In this document: in pieces, positions 53,632 to 61,608 of the stretch
Position numbering within the stretch: position 1 is the first letter of the stretch
How the letters are laid out: each line of letters begins with the position of its first letter
From: Streptomyces sp. NBC_00663
GTDB lineage: Bacteria; Actinomycetota; Actinomycetes; Streptomycetales; Streptomycetaceae
Length of the DNA stretch: 64,000 bases
Assembly: GCF_036226885.1 (NCBI RefSeq)
Contig: NZ_CP109027.1
Coordinates: 8,866,001-8,930,000 of the forward strand
Direction of reading: 5' to 3'
Position numbers and translations under genes: made by a program
The notes under the pieces: generated by a model
What the model was told of the DNA's origin: nothing
Database searches by the model: none
What the model saw: only the letters and a program-made list of their open reading frames with translations

Positions 53632-54726
53632 ATGCGACTGCATGTCGACCAGCGTCATGAGCGGGTGCTCGAACTAGTCCGGCAGCGCGGCAGCCTCCGG
53701 GTCGCCGAACTCGCCGCCGAACTCGGGGTGTCCGCGGTGACCCTGCGGCGCGACGTGGAGGCCCTGGCCGCGCAGGGGAGGGTGCAGCGCTTGCACGGTG
53801 CGGTGGTGTGGCCGGGGGACACCGTGGCCGAGACCCGGGTGCGGCCGCCTGCGGCCGAGGGTGCGGTGATCGGAATGATCGTGCCGAACACCCAGAACCT
53901 GTTCGCGGACATCGTGCACGGCGCGCGGGAGGCCGCGGCCGCGCAGGGCGCCCGGCTCGTCCTGGGAGTGACCGGATATGTCGAGGCCGAGGACGCGGTG
54001 CAGGCCGAGCACCTGGTCGCGGGCGGGGCGGAGGGGCTGATCGTCGCCCCGAGCTGGTTCGACGGCATCCCCGTGGACGGTCAGGAGAAGTGGCTGCTGG
54101 AACACGGTGTGCCCGCCGTCCTCGTCGAGCGGCTGGCCCCGCCCACCAACCCGGCGGCGGCGCTCGACCGGGTCCGCACCGACCGCGCGCACGGCGCGGC
54201 GGTGGCGGTGAGCCACTTCGCCGCGCTCGGCCACCGCAAGGTGACGGCGGTGTTGCAGGAAGGCCCGCACGCCGCGCAGATCACTGCGGGCTACCGGGCC
54301 GCCGTGGAGTCCCTGGGCCTTGACGTCGCGACCGGCGCGCCGACCGTACGGGAGCACGGCGACTACGAGGCGAGCGTCGACTATCTGGTCGAGGCGGTGA
54401 AGAAGCGTGGTGTCACCGCGGCGCTGGTGCACAGCGACGCCGACGCCATCGTGCTGGTGCCCCGCCTTCAGGCGTGCGGCATTCGGGTGCCCGACGACCT
54501 CGCGCTGATCGTGTACGAGGACGAGGTGGCCGGCCTCGCCGACGTGCCCCTCACCGCCGTCGCGCCGCCCAAGCGCGCGGTCGGGGAACTGGCCGCCAAG
54601 CTGCTGCTCCAGCGGCTCGCGGAGCGCGCGGGCGGGGCGGCGGACCCGGCGCCGCGTCAACACCTCGATCTGCTCCCGGAGTTGATAATCCGCGCGTCCT
54701 GCGGGGGTCACCGTTCCGCGCACTGA
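53632..54726 (+). CDS. Hybrid regulator: DeoR-type HTH with LacI-type sugar-binding domain
   Basis: 364 aa from ATG 53632, AGGGGG upstream. Residues 1-60 are a DeoR-type winged helix (RHERVLELVRQRGSLRVAELAAELGVSAVTLRRDVEAL and QGRVQRLHGAVV). The rest is a periplasmic-binding-protein-like LacI effector domain beginning IGMIVPNTQNLFADIVHGARE, with the conserved VSHFAALGHRKVTAVL and IRVPDDLALIVYEDE motifs. Standard DeoR proteins carry a different C-domain, so this is a domain swap. The operator pair upstream recurs in front of the next operon, whose genes it should control. Confidence 0.88.
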   Translation: MRLHVDQRHERVLELVRQRGSLRVAELAAELGVSAVTLRRDVEALAAQGRVQRLHGAVVWPGDTVAETRVRPPAAEGAVIGMIVPNTQNLFADIVHGAREAAAAQGARLVLGVTGYVEAEDAVQAEHLVAGGAEGLIVAPSWFDGIPVDGQEKWLLEHGVPAVLVERLAPPTNPAAALDRVRTDRAHGAAVAVSHFAALGHRKVTAVLQEGPHAAQITAGYRAAVESLGLDVATGAPTVREHGDYEASVDYLVEAVKKRGVTAALVHSDADAIVLVPRLQACGIRVPDDLALIVYEDEVAGLADVPLTAVAPPKRAVGELAAKLLLQRLAERAGGAADPAPRQHLDLLPELIIRASCGGHRSAH

Positions 54727-54739
54727 GTCCACCCGGAAC

Positions 54740-54778
54740 GAAGTGATCGATCGCTGAGCGCTGTTCGATCGTTTTGAT
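54740..54778. promoter_or_regulatory. Operator pair B before the importer operon
   Basis: GAAGTGATCGAT (54740-54751) is an exact copy of the element at 53531-53542, and CGATCGTTTTGAT (54766-54778) differs by one base from 53516-53528. They lie 95-133 bp before the binding-protein ATG. Confidence 0.68.
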
Positions 54779-54872
54779 TGTCTTGCGCGAATGCTCTTGA
54801 CTCCGATCGTCCGCGCGCAAAAGATGTGCTGCGTCCGCCTCTTCCCGTACGAGGTCTCGTAGGAGACGTGCA

Positions 54873-56183
54873 ATGACGCGCACTTCACGTTCGTTCCGTA
54901 CCGCTTCCCTCGCCGCCGTCGCCGCCCTGGGTCTGCTGGCCACCGCCACCGCGTGCGGCGGCGACGACTCCTCGGACGCCGCGTCCGACGGCAAGCCGGT
55001 CACCCTGACCTACTGGACCTGGACCCTCGGCGCCAAGTCGACCGTCGACGAGTTCAACCGGACGCACAAGGACATCAAGGTCAAGTTCACGGAGATACCC
55101 GGCGGCACCGAGGGCTACAGCAAGCTCGCCAACGCGGTGAAGGCGGACAACGCGCCCGACGTGGCCACGATCGAGTACCAGATGGTCCCCGAGTTCGCGA
55201 GCCAGGGAAACCTGATCGATTTGACCAAGTACGCCGGTGAAACGGTCAAGTCGAAGTTCCCGGAGTCCGTTCAGAGCCTTGTGACCTTCGGCGGCAAGAC
55301 CTGGACCGTGCCCTACGACGTCGCCCCGCAGCTGTACTACTACCGCACCGACCTGTTCAAGAAGTACGGCATCGAAGTCCCCAAGACCTGGGACGAGTTC
55401 AAGACCGCAGCGGAGAGGGTCAAGAAGCAGGACAAGAACGTCCGCCTCGCCTCGATGCCTAAGAGCGACCCGGCGCTGCTGGCCGCGCTGTCCTGGCAGG
55501 CCGGCGGCAAGTGGTTCGCGACCGAGGGCGACGCCTGGAAGCCCGGGGTGAACGACGCCGCCACCAAGAAGGTCGCCGCCTACTGGGACGGCCTCGTCGA
55601 CGACGGCCTCGTGCAGTCCTTCGCCGGCTGGAGCCCCGAGGAGGCCAAGGCCCGCACCGACGGCAAGACGCTCTCCTTCCTCGGCGCATCCTGGTCCGCG
55701 GGCGGCATGAAGACATCTATGCCCGACCTCGCCGGCAAGTGGGCCGCGGCCCCCATCCCCAACTGGGGCACCGCCGCGAGCGGCAACTACGGCGGCACCT
55801 CCTACGGCGTCCTCAAGGGCAGCGACCAGGCCGAGGCCGCGGCCGAGTTCATCACCTGGCTCACCACGAACAAGGCCGGCGTCGAGGCCCGCCTCGCCGA
55901 CCTGGAGTCACCCAGCAGCGCGCTGCCGGCCAACCCCGAGATGCGTGAGGTGGCCGCCGACAGGTTCGACACGGCGTATCTGAAGGGCCAGGACCTCTAC
56001 GCCCTCGCCTCCGAGCAGGTCGACACGATCGTGCCCGGCTGGACATGGGGCCCGAACCAGATGGACGTCTACACCGCCGTCCAGGACACCACCGCCAAGT
56101 CCGGCTTCACAGCGGGCGTCGAGGCGGGCCAGCAGAAGGCGGAGTCGGGGATACAGGACCGGGGTCTGAAGCTCGCGAAGTAG
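54873..56183 (+). CDS. Sugar-type ABC transporter substrate-binding lipoprotein
   Basis: 436 aa; AGGAG is eight bases from the ATG. Lipobox ATAC puts the lipid-bearing Cys near residue 28. The family 1 binding fold starts VTLTYWTWTLGAKSTVDEFN, then DIKVKFTEIPGG and NAPDVATIEYQMVPEFASQG, with the second-lobe pattern YGIEVPKTWDEFKTAAERV. It receives the substrate for the two permeases that follow. The substrate is not identifiable; the downstream fused phosphatase hints at a phosphorylated or phosphodiester compound. Confidence 0.9.
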   Translation: MTRTSRSFRTASLAAVAALGLLATATACGGDDSSDAASDGKPVTLTYWTWTLGAKSTVDEFNRTHKDIKVKFTEIPGGTEGYSKLANAVKADNAPDVATIEYQMVPEFASQGNLIDLTKYAGETVKSKFPESVQSLVTFGGKTWTVPYDVAPQLYYYRTDLFKKYGIEVPKTWDEFKTAAERVKKQDKNVRLASMPKSDPALLAALSWQAGGKWFATEGDAWKPGVNDAATKKVAAYWDGLVDDGLVQSFAGWSPEEAKARTDGKTLSFLGASWSAGGMKTSMPDLAGKWAAAPIPNWGTAASGNYGGTSYGVLKGSDQAEAAAEFITWLTTNKAGVEARLADLESPSSALPANPEMREVAADRFDTAYLKGQDLYALASEQVDTIVPGWTWGPNQMDVYTAVQDTTAKSGFTAGVEAGQQKAESGIQDRGLKLAK

Positions 56184-56223
56184 CAGCACCGCGAGCACGG
56201 ACACGAGAACAGGCTGACGAACC

Positions 56224-56305
56224 TCAGGGGCGCGGGGCCGTGTCGATGTGCGGCTCCGCCGCGTGCGCGCGACCAGCCCCCACGCCCCCGCAGCCGCACA
56301 ACAAC
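56224..56305 (-). repeat. Dispersed Streptomyces intergenic repeat, copy 3 (longer, inverted)
   Basis: Read on the minus strand it runs GTGCGGCTGCGGGGGCGTGG, GGCTGGTCGCGCGCACGCGG, CGGAGCCGCACATCGACACG and GCCCCGCGCCCCTGAGGTTC. It is the long form of the element at 6821 and 9435, with inner GCGGCGGAGCCGC complementarity able to fold. It lies in the 173-bp gap between the binding-protein and first permease genes of one operon, so it may reduce permease expression. Confidence 0.65.
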
Positions 56306-56356
56306 CCGAACCACCCCCCCACCCCGCCCTTGACCCCCGCCCGCCAAGGAGCCCAC

Positions 56357-57331
56357 GTGGCACAAACCTCCACCCGGCCCGCAAGCCGGCAGGCCGTGCG
56401 GCACCAGCCCCCGCACCAGTCGCCGGTCACCTCACAACTCCGGCGCGACCAACGCCGCACCGCCGCCCTCTTCATCGTCCCGTTCTTCATCCTCTTCGCC
56501 GTAGTCATGGTCGCCCCCATCGTCTACGCACTCTGGATGAGCCTCTTCCAGGAGCGTTCCTCAGGACTCGGCTTCGGCGGCGCCGAACGCGTCTTCGCGG
56601 GATTCGACAACTACGCCAACGCCCTGACCGACGACGGCTTCCGATCCTCCTTCGCGCACATCGCGCTGTACTGCGCCCTCTACATCCCGGTCATGATCGG
56701 CGGGTCGCTGGCCCTCGCACTCCTCGTCGACTCCGCGCTGGCCCGCGCCAAGCGCTTCTTCCAGCTCGCCCTGTTCCTGCCGCACGCGATTCCCGGACTG
56801 ATCGCCTCGATCATCTGGATCTATCTCTACACACCCGGTCTGAGCCCGGTGCTCGACGGGATCGGCGCGCTCGGCGGAACCTGGGACTTCTACACCGACG
56901 ACCATGTGCTCGCGTCGATGGTCAACCTGTGCGCCTGGCAGTGGACGGGCTACAACATGGTCATCTTCTACGCCGCCCTCCAGGCCGTCCCGCGCGAAGT
57001 GATCGAAGCGGCCGTCGTGGACGGCGCCGGAGCCCTGCGCACCGCCTTGCGGATCAAGGTCCCGATGATCGCCTCCGCGGTCGTCATGACCGTTCTGTTC
57101 ACCTGTGTCGGCGCGATCCAGATCTTCACCGAGCCGAAACTCCTCAACCAGCGAGGCGCGCCCTCCATCGACACCGAGTGGTCTCCCACGCTCTTCATCT
57201 GGAAGGCCGGGTTCGTGCAGCACGACTACGGTCTCGCCGCCGCCGCGTCCCTGATGCTCGCCGCGCTCGGCATCGCCCTCTCCTACCTCGTCACCCGGCT
57301 CGGCAACCGGTGGAAGGCGGCCACGTCATGA
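56357..57331 (+). CDS. Sugar-type ABC transporter permease (MalF/UgpA type)
   Basis: 324 aa from GTG 56357 with AAGGAG at 56346-56351; upstream in-frame sequence belongs to the repeat and the previous gene's other frame. Six membrane segments; EAA motif VIEAAVVDGAGALRTALRIK then VPMIA near residue 220. Its stop overlaps the next start by 4 nt. Confidence 0.9.
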   Translation: MAQTSTRPASRQAVRHQPPHQSPVTSQLRRDQRRTAALFIVPFFILFAVVMVAPIVYALWMSLFQERSSGLGFGGAERVFAGFDNYANALTDDGFRSSFAHIALYCALYIPVMIGGSLALALLVDSALARAKRFFQLALFLPHAIPGLIASIIWIYLYTPGLSPVLDGIGALGGTWDFYTDDHVLASMVNLCAWQWTGYNMVIFYAALQAVPREVIEAAVVDGAGALRTALRIKVPMIASAVVMTVLFTCVGAIQIFTEPKLLNQRGAPSIDTEWSPTLFIWKAGFVQHDYGLAAAASLMLAALGIALSYLVTRLGNRWKAATS

Positions 57332-58200
57332 GCACCCTCACCACCAGCCGGCGCCGCGCGTCGACAAGTGCCCTGCTCTCCAAGGGAGTTGTCAACGGCA
57401 TCCTGGTCGTCGCCGCGTTCTACACGCTCATGCCGGTCAGCTGGCTGCTGATCGCCGCCACCAAGAACCACCGCGACCTGTTCGCCACCTCGGGGTTCGC
57501 CTTCGGCGACTTCAACCTCTTCGTGAACCTCGAACGGGTCCTGACCTTCAACGACGGCATATACCTGCGCTGGTTCGGCAACAGCATCCTCTACTCCGTC
57601 GTCGGCTCCGCCGCCTCCACCCTCCTGTGCGTGGCCACGGGCTACGCCTTCGACAAGTACGCGTTCCGCGGCAAGGAGAAGCTGTTCGGCCTGGTGCTGG
57701 GCGGTGTCCTCGTCCCCACCACCGTCATCCAGCTCCCGATGTACCTGCTCGCCAGCAAGGCGGGCATCGTCAACACCTACTGGGCGCTGCTGCTGCCGGC
57801 CCTGGTCAACCCGTTCGGCGTCTACCTCGCCCGCGTCTTCTCCGAGGGCTATGTCCCCAACGAGGTCCTGGAGGCCGCCCGCGTGGACGGGGCCGGCGAA
57901 CTGCGCGTGTTCTCCCGGATCTCCCTGCCCATGCTGGCGCCCGGCTTCATGACCATCTTCCTGTTCTCGTTCACCGCCAGCTGGAACAACTTCTTCGGCG
58001 CCCTCGTCATGCTCAACGACGACTCGCTCTACCCGGTCAACCTGGGCCTGTTCATGTGGAACAGCGTCACCCAGCAGCAGCCCGAGTACTACTCGCTCGT
58101 CATCACCGGCTCCCTCGTCGCCGTCGTCCCGCTGATCGTCGCGTTCGTGTGCCTCCAGCGCTTCTGGCGCTCCGGCCTGACCGCGGGCGCCGTCAAATGA
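57328..58200 (+). CDS. Sugar-type ABC transporter permease (MalG/UgpE type)
   Basis: 290 aa with six segments and the EAA motif VLEAARVDGAGELRVFSRIS then LPMLAPG near residue 190. The YCFDKY-like segment reads TGYAFDKYAFRGKEKLFG. It overlaps the dehydrogenase gene by ATGA. No ATPase follows, so the importer presumably uses a shared ATPase such as MsiK, as in other Streptomyces. Confidence 0.91.
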   Translation: MSTLTTSRRRASTSALLSKGVVNGILVVAAFYTLMPVSWLLIAATKNHRDLFATSGFAFGDFNLFVNLERVLTFNDGIYLRWFGNSILYSVVGSAASTLLCVATGYAFDKYAFRGKEKLFGLVLGGVLVPTTVIQLPMYLLASKAGIVNTYWALLLPALVNPFGVYLARVFSEGYVPNEVLEAARVDGAGELRVFSRISLPMLAPGFMTIFLFSFTASWNNFFGALVMLNDDSLYPVNLGLFMWNSVTQQQPEYYSLVITGSLVAVVPLIVAFVCLQRFWRSGLTAGAVK

Positions 58201-59240
58201 CCATGTCCGTCCAGGAAGGCACCCTCCTGAACACCAGCCAACCGCCCACCGTCCTGCTCGCCATGGACTCCACCATCCACCAACGGCTCCTGACGGAAGG
58301 CTCCCTGGACCGACTCCGCTCCCTCTCGCGCGTCGACATCGCCACGGTCGTCACCGACCTCGCCACCGCGGACGCAGGCCAACTCGCCGAGGCCGAGGTG
58401 CTCTTCACCCACTGGGGCGCACCGGAACTCACCGAGGAGACACTGCGCCGCCTGCCCCGGCTACGGGCGGTCGTCCATGCGGCCGGCTCGGTCAAGCACC
58501 ATGTCACCGATGCCGTCTGGCGACGTGGCATCGCGGTCTCGACCGCGGCCGCGGCCAACGCGCTGCCGGTCGCCGAATTCACCCTGGCCGCCATCCTGTT
58601 CGCGAACAAGCGTGTCCTCGACGTCGCCCGTGACTACGCAGCCCTCCGCGCCCGGCCCGACCTGCTCCCGTACTTCAGCGGCCACGGCAACTACCACCGC
58701 ACGGTCGGGATCGTCGGCGCCTCCCGCATCGGACGCCGCCTGCTCGACCTGTTGCGCCCGCACGACCTCGACGTGCTCCTGCACGACCCGTACATCGACG
58801 ACCGGCAGGCCCGTGCCCTGGGAGCGGAACCGGCGGGCCTCGACGAACTGGCCCTGGCCAGCCACGTGGTCTCCATCCACGCGCCCCAACTTCCCGAGAC
58901 CCACCACATGTTCGACGCCCGACGCATCGCACTCCTCAGGGACGGCGCCACCCTGATCAACACCGCGCGCGGCTCCCTCGTCGACACGAACGCCCTCACC
59001 GCGCACCTCGTGACCGGCCGCCTCCACGCCGTTCTCGACGTCACGGAACCGGATGTGCCGCCCGCCGACTCGCCGCTGTTCACCCTGCCCAACGTGCTGC
59101 TCACCCCGCACATCGCCGGTTCCCTCGGCAACGAGCTGCACCGGATGACCGATTGGGCCATCGACGAGGTCTCCCGGTTCGCGCAGGGCTTGCCGTTCGC
59201 CCACCCGGTCGGCTCCGAGGAACTGTCCCGCTCGGCCTGA
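58197..59240 (+). CDS. D-isomer-specific 2-hydroxyacid dehydrogenase-family enzyme
   Basis: 347 aa from ATG 58197. The NAD site reads TVGIVGASRIGRRLLDLL, with Ala-Ser in the usual GxGxIG loop. The catalytic Arg is in INTARGSLVDTNAL near residue 258, the Glu in DVTEPDVPP near 285 and the His in LTPHIAGSLG near 310. It is coupled by ATGA to the permease gene, so it acts on the imported compound or a product of it, perhaps oxidising a hydroxy-acid sugar derivative. Confidence 0.85.
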   Translation: MTMSVQEGTLLNTSQPPTVLLAMDSTIHQRLLTEGSLDRLRSLSRVDIATVVTDLATADAGQLAEAEVLFTHWGAPELTEETLRRLPRLRAVVHAAGSVKHHVTDAVWRRGIAVSTAAAANALPVAEFTLAAILFANKRVLDVARDYAALRARPDLLPYFSGHGNYHRTVGIVGASRIGRRLLDLLRPHDLDVLLHDPYIDDRQARALGAEPAGLDELALASHVVSIHAPQLPETHHMFDARRIALLRDGATLINTARGSLVDTNALTAHLVTGRLHAVLDVTEPDVPPADSPLFTLPNVLLTPHIAGSLGNELHRMTDWAIDEVSRFAQGLPFAHPVGSEELSRSA

Positions 59241-59265
59241 ACACCCCGTACCCGAAAGGAAAACC

Positions 59266-60711
59266 GTGCGGAACCGTGTCCTCGTCGTCGGCATCGACGG
59301 CGTACGTCTCGACGTGCTGCGCCGACTGCCCACCCCGCACCTCGACGCCCTGGCCGCCGACGGCTTCCTCACCCCCATCGAGGTGGACGCGGACACCCCC
59401 ACCATGTCGGGTCCGTGCTGGGCGACGATCGTCACCGGCGTCACCGCGACCCGACACGGGGTGTGGAGCAACGACTTCACCGGGCACCGCCTCGACGTCT
59501 TCCCCGACTTCGCCACCCGGCTCGCCGAACAGGACGGCCGCCGCACCTTCGTCGCGGCCGGCTGGCGCCCGCTGATGCAGGTCCGCGACGGCGGCCCGCT
59601 GTTCCGCGCCCCGTCCAGGACCGTCTTCACCGAGCCGGCCGCGGACACCCCAAAAGCCTGGGAACGCTGCGACGAACAGATCACCGACGCGGCCGTGCAG
59701 GTCCTGGCCGAGGACGAGATCGAGGCGGCGTTCGTCTACCTCGGCGCCCCCGACGAGACAGCGCACTTCCTCGGCTGCGGCGAGGCTTACGAGGCGTCGA
59801 TACGACAGGCCGACGTCCGCCTCGGCCGCCTGCTCGCCGCGCTGCGCTCCCGTCCCTCCCACGCCGACGAACACTGGACCGTCCTCGTCGTGACCGACCA
59901 CGGCCATGTCGACGCGGGCGGTCACGGCGGCCGTACCCCCGAGGAGCGCACGGCATGGCTGGCCGCGGCGGGCCCCGGAATCGGCGCCGCACCACCGGTA
60001 CTCCGGCACGTGGACGTCGCCGCGCAGGCGTTCGCGGCCCTCGGCCGCCACCCCGACCGGCACTGGACCCTGGACGGCAGCCCCTTCGCCGCCGCCCCGC
60101 ACGCCGTGCTCCTCGACATGGACGGCACCCTCGTCGACACCGAGTCGCTGTGGCTGCGCACGGTCCGCGCGAGCGCACCCGACATCGACGTGACCCAGGT
60201 CCTCGGCCGCTCGGTCCCCGAGACCGCCGCCCACCTGCACGCCCGCACCGGCGGCGACCCGCGGAAACTGGCCGCCGATCTGGAGGCACGCTTCCTGGCA
60301 GCCGTCCAGGACGAGGCGACCCCGCTGCCCGGCGCCCTCGAACTCCTCGACCTCCTCGGGGAGTTGAACATCCCCGCGGCTCTGGTCTCGGCCTCCTCAC
60401 GGCCCGTCGTCGACACCGTCCTCGGCCTCCTCGGCCGCGACCGGTTCCGTACGACCGTCGCCGATGGCGAGACGCGCCGCACCAAACCCGCCGCGGACCC
60501 CTATCTCGCCGCCGCCCGGCACCTCGGCGTCGACCCCGCGGCCTGTCTCGCCGTCGAGGACTCACCCACCGGCGTCACGGCCGCCGAGGCCGCCGGCTGC
60601 CGGATCCTCGCCGTCCCGTCGTACGCCCCCATCGCGCCCGCACGACGCCGCACGGTGGTGGCCGACCTGAAGGGGATCGGCCGGCGCGAGCTGTGGGCGG
60701 CGGGGCTGTGA
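59266..60711 (+). CDS. Fused alkaline-phosphatase-superfamily phosphodiesterase and HAD phosphatase
   Basis: 481 aa from GTG 59266, AAAGGAA upstream. Residues 1-275 are an NPP-type phosphodiesterase: metal Asp in VVGIDGVRLD, nucleophile region DTPTMSGPCWATIVTG with HGVWSN, then APDETAHFLGCGEAYEASIRQAD and VTDHGHVDAGGHGG as metal ligands. Residues 280-481 are a HAD subfamily IA enzyme with Asp284-x-Asp286-Gly-Thr, Ser in VSASSRP, Lys in RTKPAADPY and Glu-Asp in VEDSPTG. Asp at 286 argues for phosphatase or mutase, not phosphonoacetaldehyde hydrolase, which has Ala there. One chain could cleave a diester and then remove the phosphate. It follows the dehydrogenase by 25 bp. Confidence 0.87.
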   Translation: MRNRVLVVGIDGVRLDVLRRLPTPHLDALAADGFLTPIEVDADTPTMSGPCWATIVTGVTATRHGVWSNDFTGHRLDVFPDFATRLAEQDGRRTFVAAGWRPLMQVRDGGPLFRAPSRTVFTEPAADTPKAWERCDEQITDAAVQVLAEDEIEAAFVYLGAPDETAHFLGCGEAYEASIRQADVRLGRLLAALRSRPSHADEHWTVLVVTDHGHVDAGGHGGRTPEERTAWLAAAGPGIGAAPPVLRHVDVAAQAFAALGRHPDRHWTLDGSPFAAAPHAVLLDMDGTLVDTESLWLRTVRASAPDIDVTQVLGRSVPETAAHLHARTGGDPRKLAADLEARFLAAVQDEATPLPGALELLDLLGELNIPAALVSASSRPVVDTVLGLLGRDRFRTTVADGETRRTKPAADPYLAAARHLGVDPAACLAVEDSPTGVTAAEAAGCRILAVPSYAPIAPARRRTVVADLKGIGRRELWAAGL

Positions 60712-60789
60712 CCTGGTGATCCGGCATTTTGTTCGACGTGCGCCCGCCACGTACGATCGCATCCCGCCGCCGCCGAGGAGAAGACCCGC

Positions 60790-61608
60790 ATGCCGCGCAT
60801 CCTGTATGTCACCGACCTCGCCTACGAGGCACGCGGGCGGCGCTACGGCGACGAGGACATCTTCCTGACCGCACGGCTGCGCGAGGACTTCGACCTCGCC
60901 CTGTGCAACCCGCGGGACGCGGCGGCGCTGATGGACGCCTTCGACGCGGTGGTCATCCGCAATAGCGGTCCGGTGCTCACCCACCAGGAGGCCTACGACG
61001 CCTTCCGCGAGCGAGCGCTGGCGACGGGAGCGCGGGTGTACAACCCCCTCTCCGGCCAGGCCGACATGGCCGGCAAGCAGTACCTGCTCGACCTGGCCGC
61101 GGCCGGCTACCCGGTCATCCCCACCGTCGACCGCGCCGACGACCTGCACCGCCTGCCGGACGCGGACCGGTATGTCGTCAAGCCCAAGCTGGGCGCCGAC
61201 TCCATGGGCCTGAGGATCGTGTCCGCCGCCGAGGTGGGTGCCTTCGCGACCGGCGACGTGCTGGTCCAGCCGTGCGTCGACTTCGCCTACGAGGTGTCCT
61301 TCTACTTCGTCGACCACGACTTCCAGTACGCCCTGTACGCGCCGCACCCCGACCGGCGCTGGCAGCTGGAGCCCTACGAAGCCACCGCGGACGACCTGGA
61401 CTTCGCGCGCCGGTTCATCGACTGGAACACCCTCGACCACGGCATCCAGCGTGTCGACGCCTGCCGCGCCCCCGACGGGGAACTGCTGCTCGTCGAGCTG
61501 GAGGACCTGAACCCGTATCTCTCGCTCGACGTGCTGGACGACGCGGCGCGGGACGCCTTCGTGGCGGCGCTGAAGGCGTCCCTGCACCGGTTCCTCAGCC
61601 GAGGGTGA
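60790..61608 (+). CDS. ATP-grasp-fold protein (glutathione synthetase-like)
   Basis: 272 aa. An N-terminal domain MPRILYVTDLAYEARGRRYGDE is followed by FDAVVIRNSGPVL and the ATP-grasp core with YVVKPKLGADSMGLRIV near residue 135, VLVQPCVDF near 158 and the metal site LLLVELEDLNPYLSLDV near 235. It would form an amide or similar bond using ATP. It lies 78 bp after the fused phosphatase and may belong to the same transcript, but its own promoter cannot be excluded. Its 3' end overlaps the convergent lyase gene by 14 bp. Confidence 0.75.
   Translation: MPRILYVTDLAYEARGRRYGDEDIFLTARLREDFDLALCNPRDAAALMDAFDAVVIRNSGPVLTHQEAYDAFRERALATGARVYNPLSGQADMAGKQYLLDLAAAGYPVIPTVDRADDLHRLPDADRYVVKPKLGADSMGLRIVSAAEVGAFATGDVLVQPCVDFAYEVSFYFVDHDFQYALYAPHPDRRWQLEPYEATADDLDFARRFIDWNTLDHGIQRVDACRAPDGELLLVELEDLNPYLSLDVLDDAARDAFVAALKASLHRFLSRG

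Noticed and set aside
59266..60711. Phosphonate-degrading pair (phosphonoacetate hydrolase plus phosphonoacetaldehyde hydrolase)
   Set aside because: Attractive because both fold types occur in phosphonate breakdown, but the HAD motif is DMDGT with Asp at the second position, whereas phosphonoacetaldehyde hydrolase has Ala there and a special Lys.
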